DNA of 64,000 bases from positions 54,394 through 118,393 of the forward strand of contig JAKSTM010000004.1 of NCBI GenBank assembly GCA_024402565.1, given 5' to 3'. This document shows positions 46,929 to 55,563 of this stretch, one piece after another (positions within the stretch are counted from its first letter, which is position 1; every line of letters starts with the position of its first letter). The stretch comes from Treponema sp. (GTDB taxonomy: Bacteria; Spirochaetota; Spirochaetia; Treponematales; Treponemataceae). The notes under the pieces were generated by a model. It did not search any database, was not told the DNA's origin, and saw only the letters and a list, made by a program, of their open reading frames with translations. Position numbers and translations under genes: made by a program.

Positions 46929-48002
46929 ATTAAAAAGTTCATTCATCTTTTCGTGAAGATTCTTCATGTTAACAGGTTTACTCATGTGAAAATTTATTCC
47001 TGCTTTCAATGATTTTTCTTTATCTTCTTTGAAGGCATTTGCAGAAATGGCAATAATTGGAATCTCAAAATCTTTTCTCCCTGACTTACGAATTCTTTGA
47101 GCACATTCATTTCCATCCATTTCCGGCATCTGAATATCCATAAGGATCATATCATATTCAAACTCTTTAGATGATGTATAAAGAGAAAAGGCTTCTGTTC
47201 CATCAAATGCATCAACATATTTTGCGCCGGTTTTCTTTAACATCAAGTTAATGATTTCAACATTTAGTTTATTATCATCAACAACCATTACTTTCTTTGA
47301 ACTGAAATCAGGATATTGATTTTTTGAAATATCAACTTTATTTTCTGTTTTATTTGATGAAGATAATGTTTTTTCTTCATTACAAATAGTATCGCTATTA
47401 GGGATATTACTGGTAGAAGGGTTTTTTGATTTTAAGAAATCCTGTGGTTTCAAGAGTGATTTACAAACATCAAAAAGCATTGAAGAAGAAACTGGCTTTG
47501 TAATATATCCATTTACTCCTAATGATTCTGTTTTTATTATATCTTCATCCAGAACATTTCCTGTCATAGCAACAATTTTCAGATTTCTATAATATTCTGA
47601 ATTTGTTGAACGAATTAACCTAACAGCTTCTGAGCCATCCATAACAGGCATCTGCATATCCATAAAAACAATGTGGTACAGATTATTCCTTTTTTCAGAA
47701 TCTTTAATTTTATCGATGGCTTCTAGTCCATTAGTCGCTGTTTCAATTTTAATACCGGTTTTTTTCAAAAAAGCTTCAGCAACCATCAGGTTAACATTAT
47801 TGTCCTCAACCAATAATGCATGAAAAGTTGAAAGATCTGGAATTTGCTGATTATTTTCAGCTAATTTGCATAATTCATCTGTAATTTGTTTTATCTGGGA
47901 AGCAATTTGTTTTATATCTTGAGAGGATTTATCCGATTGTTTTCCATTTTTTGAAAGAGAAATGATTTTATCAAATTTTTCAAGAATTTCACTGTTATCC
48001 AT
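46923..48002 (-). CDS. Tandem receiver-domain protein without output domain
   Basis: 359 residues. A helical N-terminus (1-55) is followed by two CheY-like receivers: first about 62-185 with LLVEDN, VFMDMQMPVMDG and GYITKPVS; second about 238-357 with VMVVDDN, ILMDIQMPEMDG and FHMSKPVN. Both have the full Asp/Lys set. A Ser/Asn-rich linker joins them. There is no kinase or DNA-binding domain. It may act as a phosphate sink or relay element for a distant hybrid kinase. It is downstream of the propeller gene by 13 bp. Confidence 0.9.
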   Translation of the reverse strand: MDNSEILEKFDKIISLSKNGKQSDKSSQDIKQIASQIKQITDELCKLAENNQQIPDLSTFHALLVEDNNVNLMVAEAFLKKTGIKIETATNGLEAIDKIKDSEKRNNLYHIVFMDMQMPVMDGSEAVRLIRSTNSEYYRNLKIVAMTGNVLDEDIIKTESLGVNGYITKPVSSSMLFDVCKSLLKPQDFLKSKNPSTSNIPNSDTICNEEKTLSSSNKTENKVDISKNQYPDFSSKKVMVVDDNKLNVEIINLMLKKTGAKYVDAFDGTEAFSLYTSSKEFEYDMILMDIQMPEMDGNECAQRIRKSGRKDFEIPIIAISANAFKEDKEKSLKAGINFHMSKPVNMKNLHEKMNELFNL

Positions 48003-48015
48003 ACTATACCCCAGT

Positions 48016-49764
48016 TTACTTTTCTAAAGCTGCAATTTTCTGTAAAGTATCTCTCGCCTTAATTCTTACTTTTGAATCATTTGCTGGAAATAAGAAATTT
48101 TTAAGTATCTCTTTTCCATGTTTATTAAATGCCGGACGTCCCATAAAATGACAGATAGAATAAACTGCATCACAAATATTCATCTGCAATTTTACATTTC
48201 TAAGTGAAGTCTTAGCTGCAAGATTTTCTAATGCATTTAAAATTTCACTATCTGGGTCATAACCGGATTTACTTATACCTATTGTAATACAGTTTAACAC
48301 AGAATTGTTATTTTCTTGTAATAAAAGTTTAGAAGTCATATGAGTTGTATATCTGGTACCATAAAGAGGAAGCTGATTAAATAAAGAAATCAAACCCGAT
48401 GCATTTGATAGAAATACAGATGGTTCTTCTCTAGTGCCGAAATAACTTTCTGAATTCGTTTTAATATATGCTTCACAAGCGCTGAGTAAATCCGATGTAT
48501 ATTCAATCTCTTTATTTCCGTAATATCCGGCTTCAAGTGATTTATAACGCTCTTCACTGGTTATGGCCTGATTTAAGCTGGAATGATACAAGTTACTGTA
48601 AACAGAAGAATTTACATTAAGGTAGTCTAAATAATAATCATATTTATTGTTTAAATTTTTTCGTCCCGTATGCTGTTCAACAATATAAGCTTCCATAGAC
48701 CAGTTATCTTTGACAATTACAAGGGTATTATTTTCAGTGAAAAATAAATAATTCCATTTTGTTTTGCCTTTATTTTCTGGAAGAATACCAGACCATTTCA
48801 AAAGTCCATCTTTATTCAAGAAAACCGCTGAAGAATCGTCTGAAATAAAAATTCCTTCTTCAGTTATTTTTGTTTCAGAAATATTTTTAAGATTCATTTC
48901 AGGTAAAAGGGAAGTCCATAAAATTTTTCCGCTGTAACTATCAATACAAAAAATCTTTAATTTATTATTATCACCCGTAATAAAAAATCCATTAGAATCC
49001 TGATTATCAGAAATAAAAAAATTTGATTTACTGGTTACATACATTTTTTTATCTAAAACAAAACGATTTATTGTTTTGTCATTTTGAATTCCAAACAAGC
49101 CGGCTGAACCATCCGAAAAAGTAACAAAAATTCCTTTAGAAGAAGATGCGGCTGTTAATATTTCTCCCGCAAAAGTAATTTCTTCAATAATTTTTCCGAA
49201 GGGTGTAATCCTTAAAGCCTTAGTCTTTCCTTCATCAAGTTTTTTTAAAAATAATACCAGGCTTCCATCTTCCAATTCCTGGACCGGTAAGATTGATTGT
49301 TCTTCAGTATTCAGTAACCATTTACAAATCCCATTAATTCCATAACAAGCAAGCTGTTTTTTTCCTTGAACAAAAAATCTTCCATCTCTTCCTTCATAGA
49401 CTTCACCTGAAAATTCAAAGTCTAAAATACGGTTCCAAAGTAAAACTCCAGAAGGATTAATTAATGTCATTTTTATCCCGTTACCGGAAATGATTAATGT
49501 AAAATCTTTTGAAATGGTTTTTATATAAGTTTCTGAATTAACCGAAAACCTTTGTTCCCATAAAATAACTCCATTATTTGTAACAGAAGAAACTGTTTTC
49601 CCGTCAGAAGCACAAATAAATCCATAAGGTGTTAAAACAGGTTTTAATAAAAGTTTTCCCCCTGTAACTTGACTCCATGAATAATTTGTATTGGAAAGTG
49701 TTGTCTGCCCGAAAACAATTGATGAGAAAAATAGAATTGAGAACAATAGGAAATTCTTTTTCAA
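48016..49764 (-). CDS. Secreted PQQ-like beta-propeller protein
   Basis: 582 residues with a signal peptide (..FFSSIVFGQ). About residues 35-375 contain repeated WD/PQQ-like blades of the form NNGVILWEQRF, PSGVLLWNRIL, YSGKILWTSLL and KDGLLKWSGIL. The remaining 200 residues are helical, HEAT-like. It is probably a periplasmic scaffold, comparable to BamB in fold but longer. It lies 1 bp from the methyltransferase gene, so it shares its transcript. Confidence 0.8.
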   Translation of the reverse strand: MKKNFLLFSILFFSSIVFGQTTLSNTNYSWSQVTGGKLLLKPVLTPYGFICASDGKTVSSVTNNGVILWEQRFSVNSETYIKTISKDFTLIISGNGIKMTLINPSGVLLWNRILDFEFSGEVYEGRDGRFFVQGKKQLACYGINGICKWLLNTEEQSILPVQELEDGSLVLFLKKLDEGKTKALRITPFGKIIEEITFAGEILTAASSSKGIFVTFSDGSAGLFGIQNDKTINRFVLDKKMYVTSKSNFFISDNQDSNGFFITGDNNKLKIFCIDSYSGKILWTSLLPEMNLKNISETKITEEGIFISDDSSAVFLNKDGLLKWSGILPENKGKTKWNYLFFTENNTLVIVKDNWSMEAYIVEQHTGRKNLNNKYDYYLDYLNVNSSVYSNLYHSSLNQAITSEERYKSLEAGYYGNKEIEYTSDLLSACEAYIKTNSESYFGTREEPSVFLSNASGLISLFNQLPLYGTRYTTHMTSKLLLQENNNSVLNCITIGISKSGYDPDSEILNALENLAAKTSLRNVKLQMNICDAVYSICHFMGRPAFNKHGKEILKNFLFPANDSKVRIKARDTLQKIAALEK

Positions 49765-49765
49765 A

Positions 49766-50998
49766 CTAATCCAGCTTTTTTCTTAATTCAATAAGGCTTT
49801 CGATGTGTGATGTATTAGGATAAAAATCAAGAAGCCAGATATTTGCAATTTCATAACCTTTTTTACAGAGCTTTGAAATATCACGGGCATGAGTTGCCGG
49901 ATCACAAGACATTGAAATAATCTGATTTGCTCCTGATTTTGATAAATAATCTAAAACTGGTTTTTCCATTCCACTTCTAGGAGGATCTATTATAATTGCG
50001 TCAAATTTCGGACAGGAATACGAACAATTTTTTACCCAGTTTTCACCACTCATTCCATAACTTATATGATTTGTTCCCATCATATTTTTTTCAGCAAATA
50101 CAAGGGCATCTCTGTTATGTTCAACAAGAGTTACTTTTTTTGCTTTGTCTGCGGCAAAAACGGAAAGGCTTCCACATCCTGAATACATATCAAGTACATT
50201 ATCACAATTCCATAAAATATCACGAATCAGGCAACATGTTTTTTCAAATACAAACATATTTGATTGAAAAAAACCACGAACATCAAATGTAAGTGTTTTG
50301 TCGGAAATCTGAACCGTAACTTCATTTTCTGGTGAGGCTGCTGTACCTGCAAAATATCGATTTTCCTTAAATTTATATTTCCGTGAAGATTTTCCTGACT
50401 GAATTACTTTCTGTACTACTTTTTCCTGGTTTTTAGCTATAACCAGTTTGTCTTCGTTATTTATAACTCTATCACTTCCAAAAAAATGGATTCTGCCTTT
50501 AGGCCTCATAGAGATTTCTGTATTTTTAAGAAATTCATTAATTTTTTCTTCTGCACACAAACAGTTCTCAATAGGAATTATTGAATTCTTCCTTTTTTCA
50601 GATAGTCCACCATCTGTAAGCTGAAATCGGGCTCTATACCCAGTAGAAGGACCTGTTACTGTTTTGATTTTCTCTAAAGGAAACTCAACTCCATTATTTT
50701 CGAGCATTTCCCAAAGCATTTTTCGTCTGAATTCTGTTTGCGCTTCAGAATCAATATGCATCATATTACATCCACCGCAAATACCATAATATTTACATTC
50801 TGGTTTTACACGATGCTTAGAAGGTTCAAGTATGTTTACAATTTCAGCATTATCATAATCGTTTTTCTGCTCAGTTATACGAATCTCTAATTTTTCTCCA
50901 GGAACTGCATAAGGAATAAATACATTTTTTCCTTGTATTTTTCCTATACAATTTCCCCCAAAAACAATTTTATCGGTTATAATATTCTGTAATTCCAT
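49766..50998 (-). CDS. TrmA/RumA-family RNA 5-methyluridine methyltransferase
   Basis: 410 residues. A TRAM domain (about 1-55) precedes the Fe-S cysteines (CKYYGICGGCNMMH, about residues 68-81). The SAM domain has VLDMYSGCGSLSVF, and the motif IIDPPRSGM and catalytic Cys in ISMSCDPATHARD follow. It methylates U in 23S rRNA or tRNA; which position cannot be told. A TATAAT box lies 7 bp before the ATG with no ribosome-binding site. Confidence 0.92.
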   Translation of the reverse strand: MELQNIITDKIVFGGNCIGKIQGKNVFIPYAVPGEKLEIRITEQKNDYDNAEIVNILEPSKHRVKPECKYYGICGGCNMMHIDSEAQTEFRRKMLWEMLENNGVEFPLEKIKTVTGPSTGYRARFQLTDGGLSEKRKNSIIPIENCLCAEEKINEFLKNTEISMRPKGRIHFFGSDRVINNEDKLVIAKNQEKVVQKVIQSGKSSRKYKFKENRYFAGTAASPENEVTVQISDKTLTFDVRGFFQSNMFVFEKTCCLIRDILWNCDNVLDMYSGCGSLSVFAADKAKKVTLVEHNRDALVFAEKNMMGTNHISYGMSGENWVKNCSYSCPKFDAIIIDPPRSGMEKPVLDYLSKSGANQIISMSCDPATHARDISKLCKKGYEIANIWLLDFYPNTSHIESLIELRKKLD

Positions 50999-51005
50999 AT
51001 AAAAT

Positions 51006-51011
51006 ATTATA
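51006..51011 (-). promoter_or_regulatory. -10 box of the RNA methyltransferase operon (leaderless)
   Basis: TATAAT on the minus strand, separated from the ATG by ATTTTAT. A weak TTCAAT lies 17 bp upstream. The divergent hydrolase gene starts 36 bp away, so the promoters overlap. Confidence 0.55.
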
Positions 51012-51046
51012 GAGAAAATAACACTTTTATTGAATGAGGCCTAATT

Positions 51047-51988
51047 ATGCAGTTAAAAAATTTTTTTATTACAATGAGTGATGGATTTGAAATTGCCTGT
51101 AACAGATGGATTCCAGACGAAGATGTAGAAATAAAAGGAGTTATACAGCTTCACCATGGCTTATGCGAACATTCATTGCGTTATGACCGTTTTGGCTCAG
51201 TTTTAGCAGAAAATGGATATGTTTTAAATGCCTATGATATGCGAGGCCATGGAAAAACTGCTCAAAATGCAGAATCTAAGGGTACAGGTTTATTTGGAAA
51301 ACTAGCCGATAAAGACGGATTTTTAAGAGTAACTGATGATCTTCATGAAATTATTGATTCATTAAAAAAAGATTATCCTGGTAAAAAAGTAATTCTTATG
51401 GGCCATTCATTCGGTTCTTTTGTAAGCCAATGTTTATTAGAACGTTTCGAAAATGAAGTTGATTTATGTATTCTTAGTGGAACTTCTGGTCCAATGGCTA
51501 TTACTGGAATTGGAAAAATCGTTGCAAAACTGGTAAAAACCTTCAAAGGCGGGGACAAACCTAGTCCATTCCTGAAAAAACTGTCATTTGGAAGTTATAA
51601 TAAAAGAATTCAGAATCCGGAAAGTCCTAATTCATGGACATCTTCCGATAAAACTGCTGTCATGCTTTACGATTCTGATGCATGGTGTCAGATTTCTCTG
51701 AAAACATCTTTTTATTACGATATGACATGGGGACTTTCTTACATTCATAAAAAAGCAAATATGAAAAAAGTTCCTCAGAATCTTCCGATTTTGTTTATTT
51801 ATGGTTCAGAAGATCCTGTTAGTAATTATGGTAAAACCATAAAAAATCTTATTAAAATTTATATTGATAACGGTGTTCAGGATATTGAAGAAATCTGCTA
51901 CGAAGGAGACCGTCACGAACCGCTAAATGAGGTAAATCGTGAAGAAGTTGAACAGGATATACTTGAGTGGATTGCTAAAAAATTATAA
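51047..51988 (+). CDS. Alpha/beta hydrolase, monoacylglycerol lipase/lysophospholipase-like
   Basis: 313 residues. HHGLCEHSLRYDRFG is the oxyanion-hole region, and GHSFGSF near residue 125 holds the nucleophilic Ser. LFIYGSEDPVSNYG carries the acid, and DRHEPLNE the catalytic His. The pattern matches the hydrolase_4 (PldB) group. It is cytoplasmic, as no signal is seen. GAGGCC precedes the ATG. pcnB begins 11 bp after its stop. Confidence 0.9.
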   Translation: MQLKNFFITMSDGFEIACNRWIPDEDVEIKGVIQLHHGLCEHSLRYDRFGSVLAENGYVLNAYDMRGHGKTAQNAESKGTGLFGKLADKDGFLRVTDDLHEIIDSLKKDYPGKKVILMGHSFGSFVSQCLLERFENEVDLCILSGTSGPMAITGIGKIVAKLVKTFKGGDKPSPFLKKLSFGSYNKRIQNPESPNSWTSSDKTAVMLYDSDAWCQISLKTSFYYDMTWGLSYIHKKANMKKVPQNLPILFIYGSEDPVSNYGKTIKNLIKIYIDNGVQDIEEICYEGDRHEPLNEVNREEVEQDILEWIAKKL

Positions 51989-51999
51989 TATCGTGAATT

Positions 52000-53115
52000 G
52001 TGTTAATTAGATACGGAACTAACAAATTCGGCAAACCAGTAAAAAAAGCCGTTATTTATACAAAAGAAGAACATAATATTCCTCGCGATAAAATCGACAG
52101 AGATGCTGTTTTTATTATTAACAGACTCCATGATGCAGGTTTTTCTGCCTTTATTGTAGGCGGTGCAGTAAGGGATCTTTTAGTTGGAAATACACCTAAA
52201 GATTTTGATATTGTTACAGACGCAACACCTGGTAAAATAAAAAGACTTTTTAGAAATTCACGAATAATTGGTCGTCGATTCAGACTCGTTCATGTAGTTT
52301 TTGGTCAGAAAATATTTGAAGTTTCTACATTTCGTTCAAACGAAGAAGGTTCAGTAGGAAATGAATTTGGATCTATGGACGAAGATGTTATGAGACGTGA
52401 TTTTACAATCAATGCTCTTTATTATGATCCTTTCCAGGAACAGGTTATTGATTATGTAAATGGTGTTAAGGACATAAAAAAACATGTTTTGAAACCGGTT
52501 ATTCCTTTAGACAGAATTTTTGTAGAAGATCCTGTTCGTATGATTCGTGCCATTAAATATTCTGTTACTACAGATTCTAAAATGTCACACGCATTACGTT
52601 CAAAAATCCGACATTCTTCTAATCTTTTAAGTACAATTTCTCCATCTCGGTTAACTGAAGAGTTGCTGAAAATTATTAATGGGGGACATGCAGCCCCAAT
52701 TATTAGAGAAGCTTTGGATGCAGAAGTATTTATGTACCTTCAACCTGCAGCAAGTCATATAATCTATACAAATAAGCATTTTGAAGAAGATTATATGAAA
52801 AGTATGATGGCCCTGGATGAGCTTGTAAAATCAGATAAAGATTCCCGACAAGGAAAGAAATTATATTATTTGATTTATGATTTTACAAAAAGCCTTACTG
52901 ATTGGGAAAAAGAAATCAAAAATAAAACTAGCAGTTCAGAACTTTATGCCAGAACATGGCGAGAATGCCGTAATTTCGTATTACCAATGAATCCACAAAG
53001 AAAAGAACTGGAACTTGCTGTAAGAATGGTTCTAAAAGACCTTGGTGTAAATATATCAAGCTTAAAAAAGAAAACCGCTAAGAAACCTGAAAACAAAACA
53101 GCAGATAAAAAATAA
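52000..53115 (+). CDS. pcnB: Poly(A) polymerase / tRNA nucleotidyltransferase family (PcnB-like)
   Basis: 371 residues from a GTG start at 52000; an in-frame stop just upstream rules out an earlier one apart from an ATT. The class II head shows FIVGGAVRDLLVGNTPKDFDIVTDATP, with the DxD metal site. RRFRLVHVVFG is typical of PcnB rather than CCA enzymes. DEDVMRRDFTINALYYDP and a Lys-rich tail follow. It adds 3' A residues to RNA. No clear Shine-Dalgarno is present, so translation may be coupled to the hydrolase. The 3' end is 12 bp from a convergent gene. Confidence 0.88.
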   Translation: MLIRYGTNKFGKPVKKAVIYTKEEHNIPRDKIDRDAVFIINRLHDAGFSAFIVGGAVRDLLVGNTPKDFDIVTDATPGKIKRLFRNSRIIGRRFRLVHVVFGQKIFEVSTFRSNEEGSVGNEFGSMDEDVMRRDFTINALYYDPFQEQVIDYVNGVKDIKKHVLKPVIPLDRIFVEDPVRMIRAIKYSVTTDSKMSHALRSKIRHSSNLLSTISPSRLTEELLKIINGGHAAPIIREALDAEVFMYLQPAASHIIYTNKHFEEDYMKSMMALDELVKSDKDSRQGKKLYYLIYDFTKSLTDWEKEIKNKTSSSELYARTWRECRNFVLPMNPQRKELELAVRMVLKDLGVNISSLKKKTAKKPENKTADKK

Positions 53116-53127
53116 TAAATAATAACT

Positions 53128-53988
53128 TTATCGTTTAGTAATTTTATCGATGATAATGCTTACTTCTTCGATTAAGATTCCTGTATAGCTTTCAATCTGG
53201 TCGATAATATAAGTCTGAAGCTTATGGATTTTACCTGTTAATTGTGTTCCAAAAGGAACGTCAATAGTAATTATTATTTTGTATCCATGGGCATTTGTTT
53301 TAATGCTTATTTTCTTAATAATGATATCTGGTTCACTTTCATTAACACAATGCATAACCATTTGAGTTAATGCCGCTTCAGAAATCTCTAGGCGTCCTTT
53401 CTTTGAAAATTCCGGTTTTACTACGGATTTTTCTATCATTACGTCGCCTTTTTTTGCTTTATTTTTACTACTGAAAAGTTCATGTAATGAATTTGAAAAA
53501 ATCTGAGGGTAAGATTTTTTTACTTCGATTGAAGGAACCGGTATAACATGTTTTCCTTCAACCTGTCGGCTTTTTATAGCTTTTTGAATTTCTTCTTCTG
53601 AAGCTATATCTTTTATATTTATAATCTTAAAAGGCTGTGGAAGCTGAAGGCGCATGGCAATTTTCATTACCATTTTTTCAGATGTTCCTAAAAGCAGAAT
53701 TTTCTTGATTTTTGCCTGTTTCATGGCCTTTGCCACTTGATCACGCTGAGCCTTATCATCAAAAAGGGCAGCCCGTACAGCACCCATATAAGTTTTTTCT
53801 TTTTTTGCTGTATGACCGGCAACAATTTTGTCATCTATAATTAAAAGACCGTCATCAATAATTGCATGAATTCCGTTTTCTTCGGCAACGATTTTGGAAC
53901 GGAAACTTTTTCCTGTTCCACTTTCACCTACGAGAGCGTACACTTGAATTGGGCTGAATTTCTGCTTAATCGAATCTAAAAAATTCAT
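53128..53988 (-). CDS. P-loop protein fused to an Asp23/Gls24-like domain
   Basis: 286 residues. Residues 15-70 carry Walker A GESGTGKS (21-28) and an Asp-rich strand IIDDGLLIIDD reminiscent of the HPr-kinase P-loop group. A Rossmann-like middle part follows (KKILLLGTSEKMV). Residues about 200-285 (ISEAALTQMVMHCV, then a hydrophobic strand pattern ending TGILIEEVSIIID) resemble the Asp23/Gls24 envelope-stress fold. I do not know a characterised protein of this architecture. It is monocistronic. Confidence 0.65.
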   Translation of the reverse strand: MNFLDSIKQKFSPIQVYALVGESGTGKSFRSKIVAEENGIHAIIDDGLLIIDDKIVAGHTAKKEKTYMGAVRAALFDDKAQRDQVAKAMKQAKIKKILLLGTSEKMVMKIAMRLQLPQPFKIINIKDIASEEEIQKAIKSRQVEGKHVIPVPSIEVKKSYPQIFSNSLHELFSSKNKAKKGDVMIEKSVVKPEFSKKGRLEISEAALTQMVMHCVNESEPDIIIKKISIKTNAHGYKIIITIDVPFGTQLTGKIHKLQTYIIDQIESYTGILIEEVSIIIDKITKR

Positions 53989-54015
53989 GAAAAATATTAT
54001 AAACCAATTTTTTTG

Positions 54016-54972
54016 TTAAATAAACAAAAAATCATCAGGAAAACAAGTAATCTCTTCTGGAATATTTAATGGATTGTTTTTAGGAAAAATAAGTTTCCAG
54101 GCATGAAGATAAAAATCCCGGGATTCTCCTGAAAGGGGAGAGCCTTTATAGGCTGTATCTCCTAAAAGTGGAAAACCATGTAAAAAACTTTGACAACGAA
54201 TTTGATGAGTTCTTCCGGTTTCAATTTCAAATCTGGTTAATGTAATATCTTTATTTTTATACTTCCCATATTTTAATGGAATCGCATTTGTTATAGCGGT
54301 TTTTCCGTTTAAGTCATCTTTCTTTACTGTTCTAAAATTATTCTGACCTTCATTTTTTGAAAGTTTATCTTCCCATCTCTGTTTTTGACCTAATTCTGAA
54401 ATTTTTCCTTCACTTAGTCCAAGATAGTTTTTGGAAATTACATGATTTTCTATGTTCTCTGTAAACCATCTGGCTCCAAAACTGCTCAAAGAAAAAACTA
54501 AAAGGCCTGTAGTTTTTTTATCCAGCCGATGTAAAGGACCTGGTCGGAAAGATAATGAATCATTCTGCATTTTATTCTGGTACCAAATTTTTACCTGTGA
54601 TTCAAGACTTTCATTATCTCCATGTACTTTTATATCATAAGGTTTATTGATTATAAGTAAATGTTCATTCCTGAAAACAATATTTTTTTCTATATTTTCT
54701 ATAATTTTCTTTTCATGTTGATTATCATTTTCAGGGGACCTTTTTATTTTATTGGAGTCTGTTTTTAATATAAGAAAAGAGGCGACCCCTAAAGTGTCAC
54801 CATTTTGAATATGATAATTTTCTTTAGTCTTTTTTCCGTTAATTTTAATCAGTCCTTTCCTTATTAATCCATAAACTTCTGAAAGAGAACGGTCGGGGAG
54901 AAATCTCCTGATTATTTTATCAAGTCTTCGGTCTATATCGTCCTGACCTAAGGAAAATGAATCAAAATCCAT
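54016..54972 (-). CDS. RluA-family pseudouridine synthase
   Basis: 318 residues if started at the internal ATG (54972), whose following sequence matches the family better; an ATG 12 bp further out is possible. An S4 RNA-binding domain (about 15-75) precedes the catalytic domain with PGPLHRLDKKTTGLLVFS, containing the active-site Asp, then ALKYGKYKN-like strands and ETGRTHQIRCQSFLHGFPLLGD. The enzyme isomerises specific uridines in rRNA or tRNA. No ribosome-binding site is seen, and a TATTAT lies 10 bp upstream. Confidence 0.9.
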   Translation of the reverse strand: MDFDSFSLGQDDIDRRLDKIIRRFLPDRSLSEVYGLIRKGLIKINGKKTKENYHIQNGDTLGVASFLILKTDSNKIKRSPENDNQHEKKIIENIEKNIVFRNEHLLIINKPYDIKVHGDNESLESQVKIWYQNKMQNDSLSFRPGPLHRLDKKTTGLLVFSLSSFGARWFTENIENHVISKNYLGLSEGKISELGQKQRWEDKLSKNEGQNNFRTVKKDDLNGKTAITNAIPLKYGKYKNKDITLTRFEIETGRTHQIRCQSFLHGFPLLGDTAYKGSPLSGESRDFYLHAWKLIFPKNNPLNIPEEITCFPDDFLFI

Positions 54973-55034
54973 AATACATACCATAATAAATTATTCTCTA
55001 GTAAAAATATAGATAAAGTGATAAAATATATGGT

Positions 55035-55505
55035 ATGTGGGAGCCGATTAAACAATTTTTTACAAGTCCTGTTTTTCTTGCTGGTATTTCCAGCTGGCTT
55101 GTGGCCCAGTTTATTAAAACGATTATTAATCTCATTTACGGAAGAATACATAGTGTTTGGGAATTACTTTCTCTTTTGTTCTGGCAGACAGGAGGCCTTC
55201 CTTCAAGCCATTCAGCTTTAGTTGGAAGTATTTGTACTACCATTGGTATTAGAAATGGTATGTCATCTGATCTTTTTATGCTTTCATTCTGTTTTATGAT
55301 GGTTACTGTTCGTGATGCTATGGGCGTTAGACTTTCTTCTGGAAGACAAGGTCAAAAACTAAATGAACTTGGTAAAGAAATGGCAGAAAAAGGTCTTATC
55401 GATAAATATGAACCTGTGAAAGAAGTAAATGGCCATAAACCACTTGAGGTAGTTGTTGGTACACTTCTTGGTATGTTTATTGGTATTGCTTTTGCTTTAC
55501 TCTAA
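55035..55505 (+). CDS. DUF212/divergent PAP2-family membrane protein (YuiD-like)
   Basis: 156 residues. Membrane helices flank TGGLPSSHSALVGS, the divergent PAP2 signature, and VTVRDAMGVRLSSGRQ. This family resembles acid phosphatase/vanadium haloperoxidase enzymes but lacks part of the canonical active site; its substrate is unknown. The ATG has no Shine-Dalgarno element and TAAAAT lies 7 bp upstream, giving a likely leaderless transcript divergent from the pseudouridine synthase gene. Confidence 0.85.
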   Translation: MWEPIKQFFTSPVFLAGISSWLVAQFIKTIINLIYGRIHSVWELLSLLFWQTGGLPSSHSALVGSICTTIGIRNGMSSDLFMLSFCFMMVTVRDAMGVRLSSGRQGQKLNELGKEMAEKGLIDKYEPVKEVNGHKPLEVVVGTLLGMFIGIAFALL

Positions 55506-55529
55506 TATTATCTAAATTAATATTAGCTG

Positions 55530-55557
55530 ATTATTACGCTTATATTATTACGTTTAT
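55530..55557 (+). repeat. Tandem 14-bp repeat before the Rnf-like operon
   Basis: ATTATTACGCTTAT (55530-55543) is followed immediately by ATTATTACGTTTAT (55544-55557), one mismatch. It ends 6 bp before the first ATG and includes TATATT, a possible -10 box. An upstream palindromic pair TAATATTA/TAATATTA at 55503-55525 may end the preceding transcript. Confidence 0.8.
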
Positions 55558-55563
55558 TTAATA

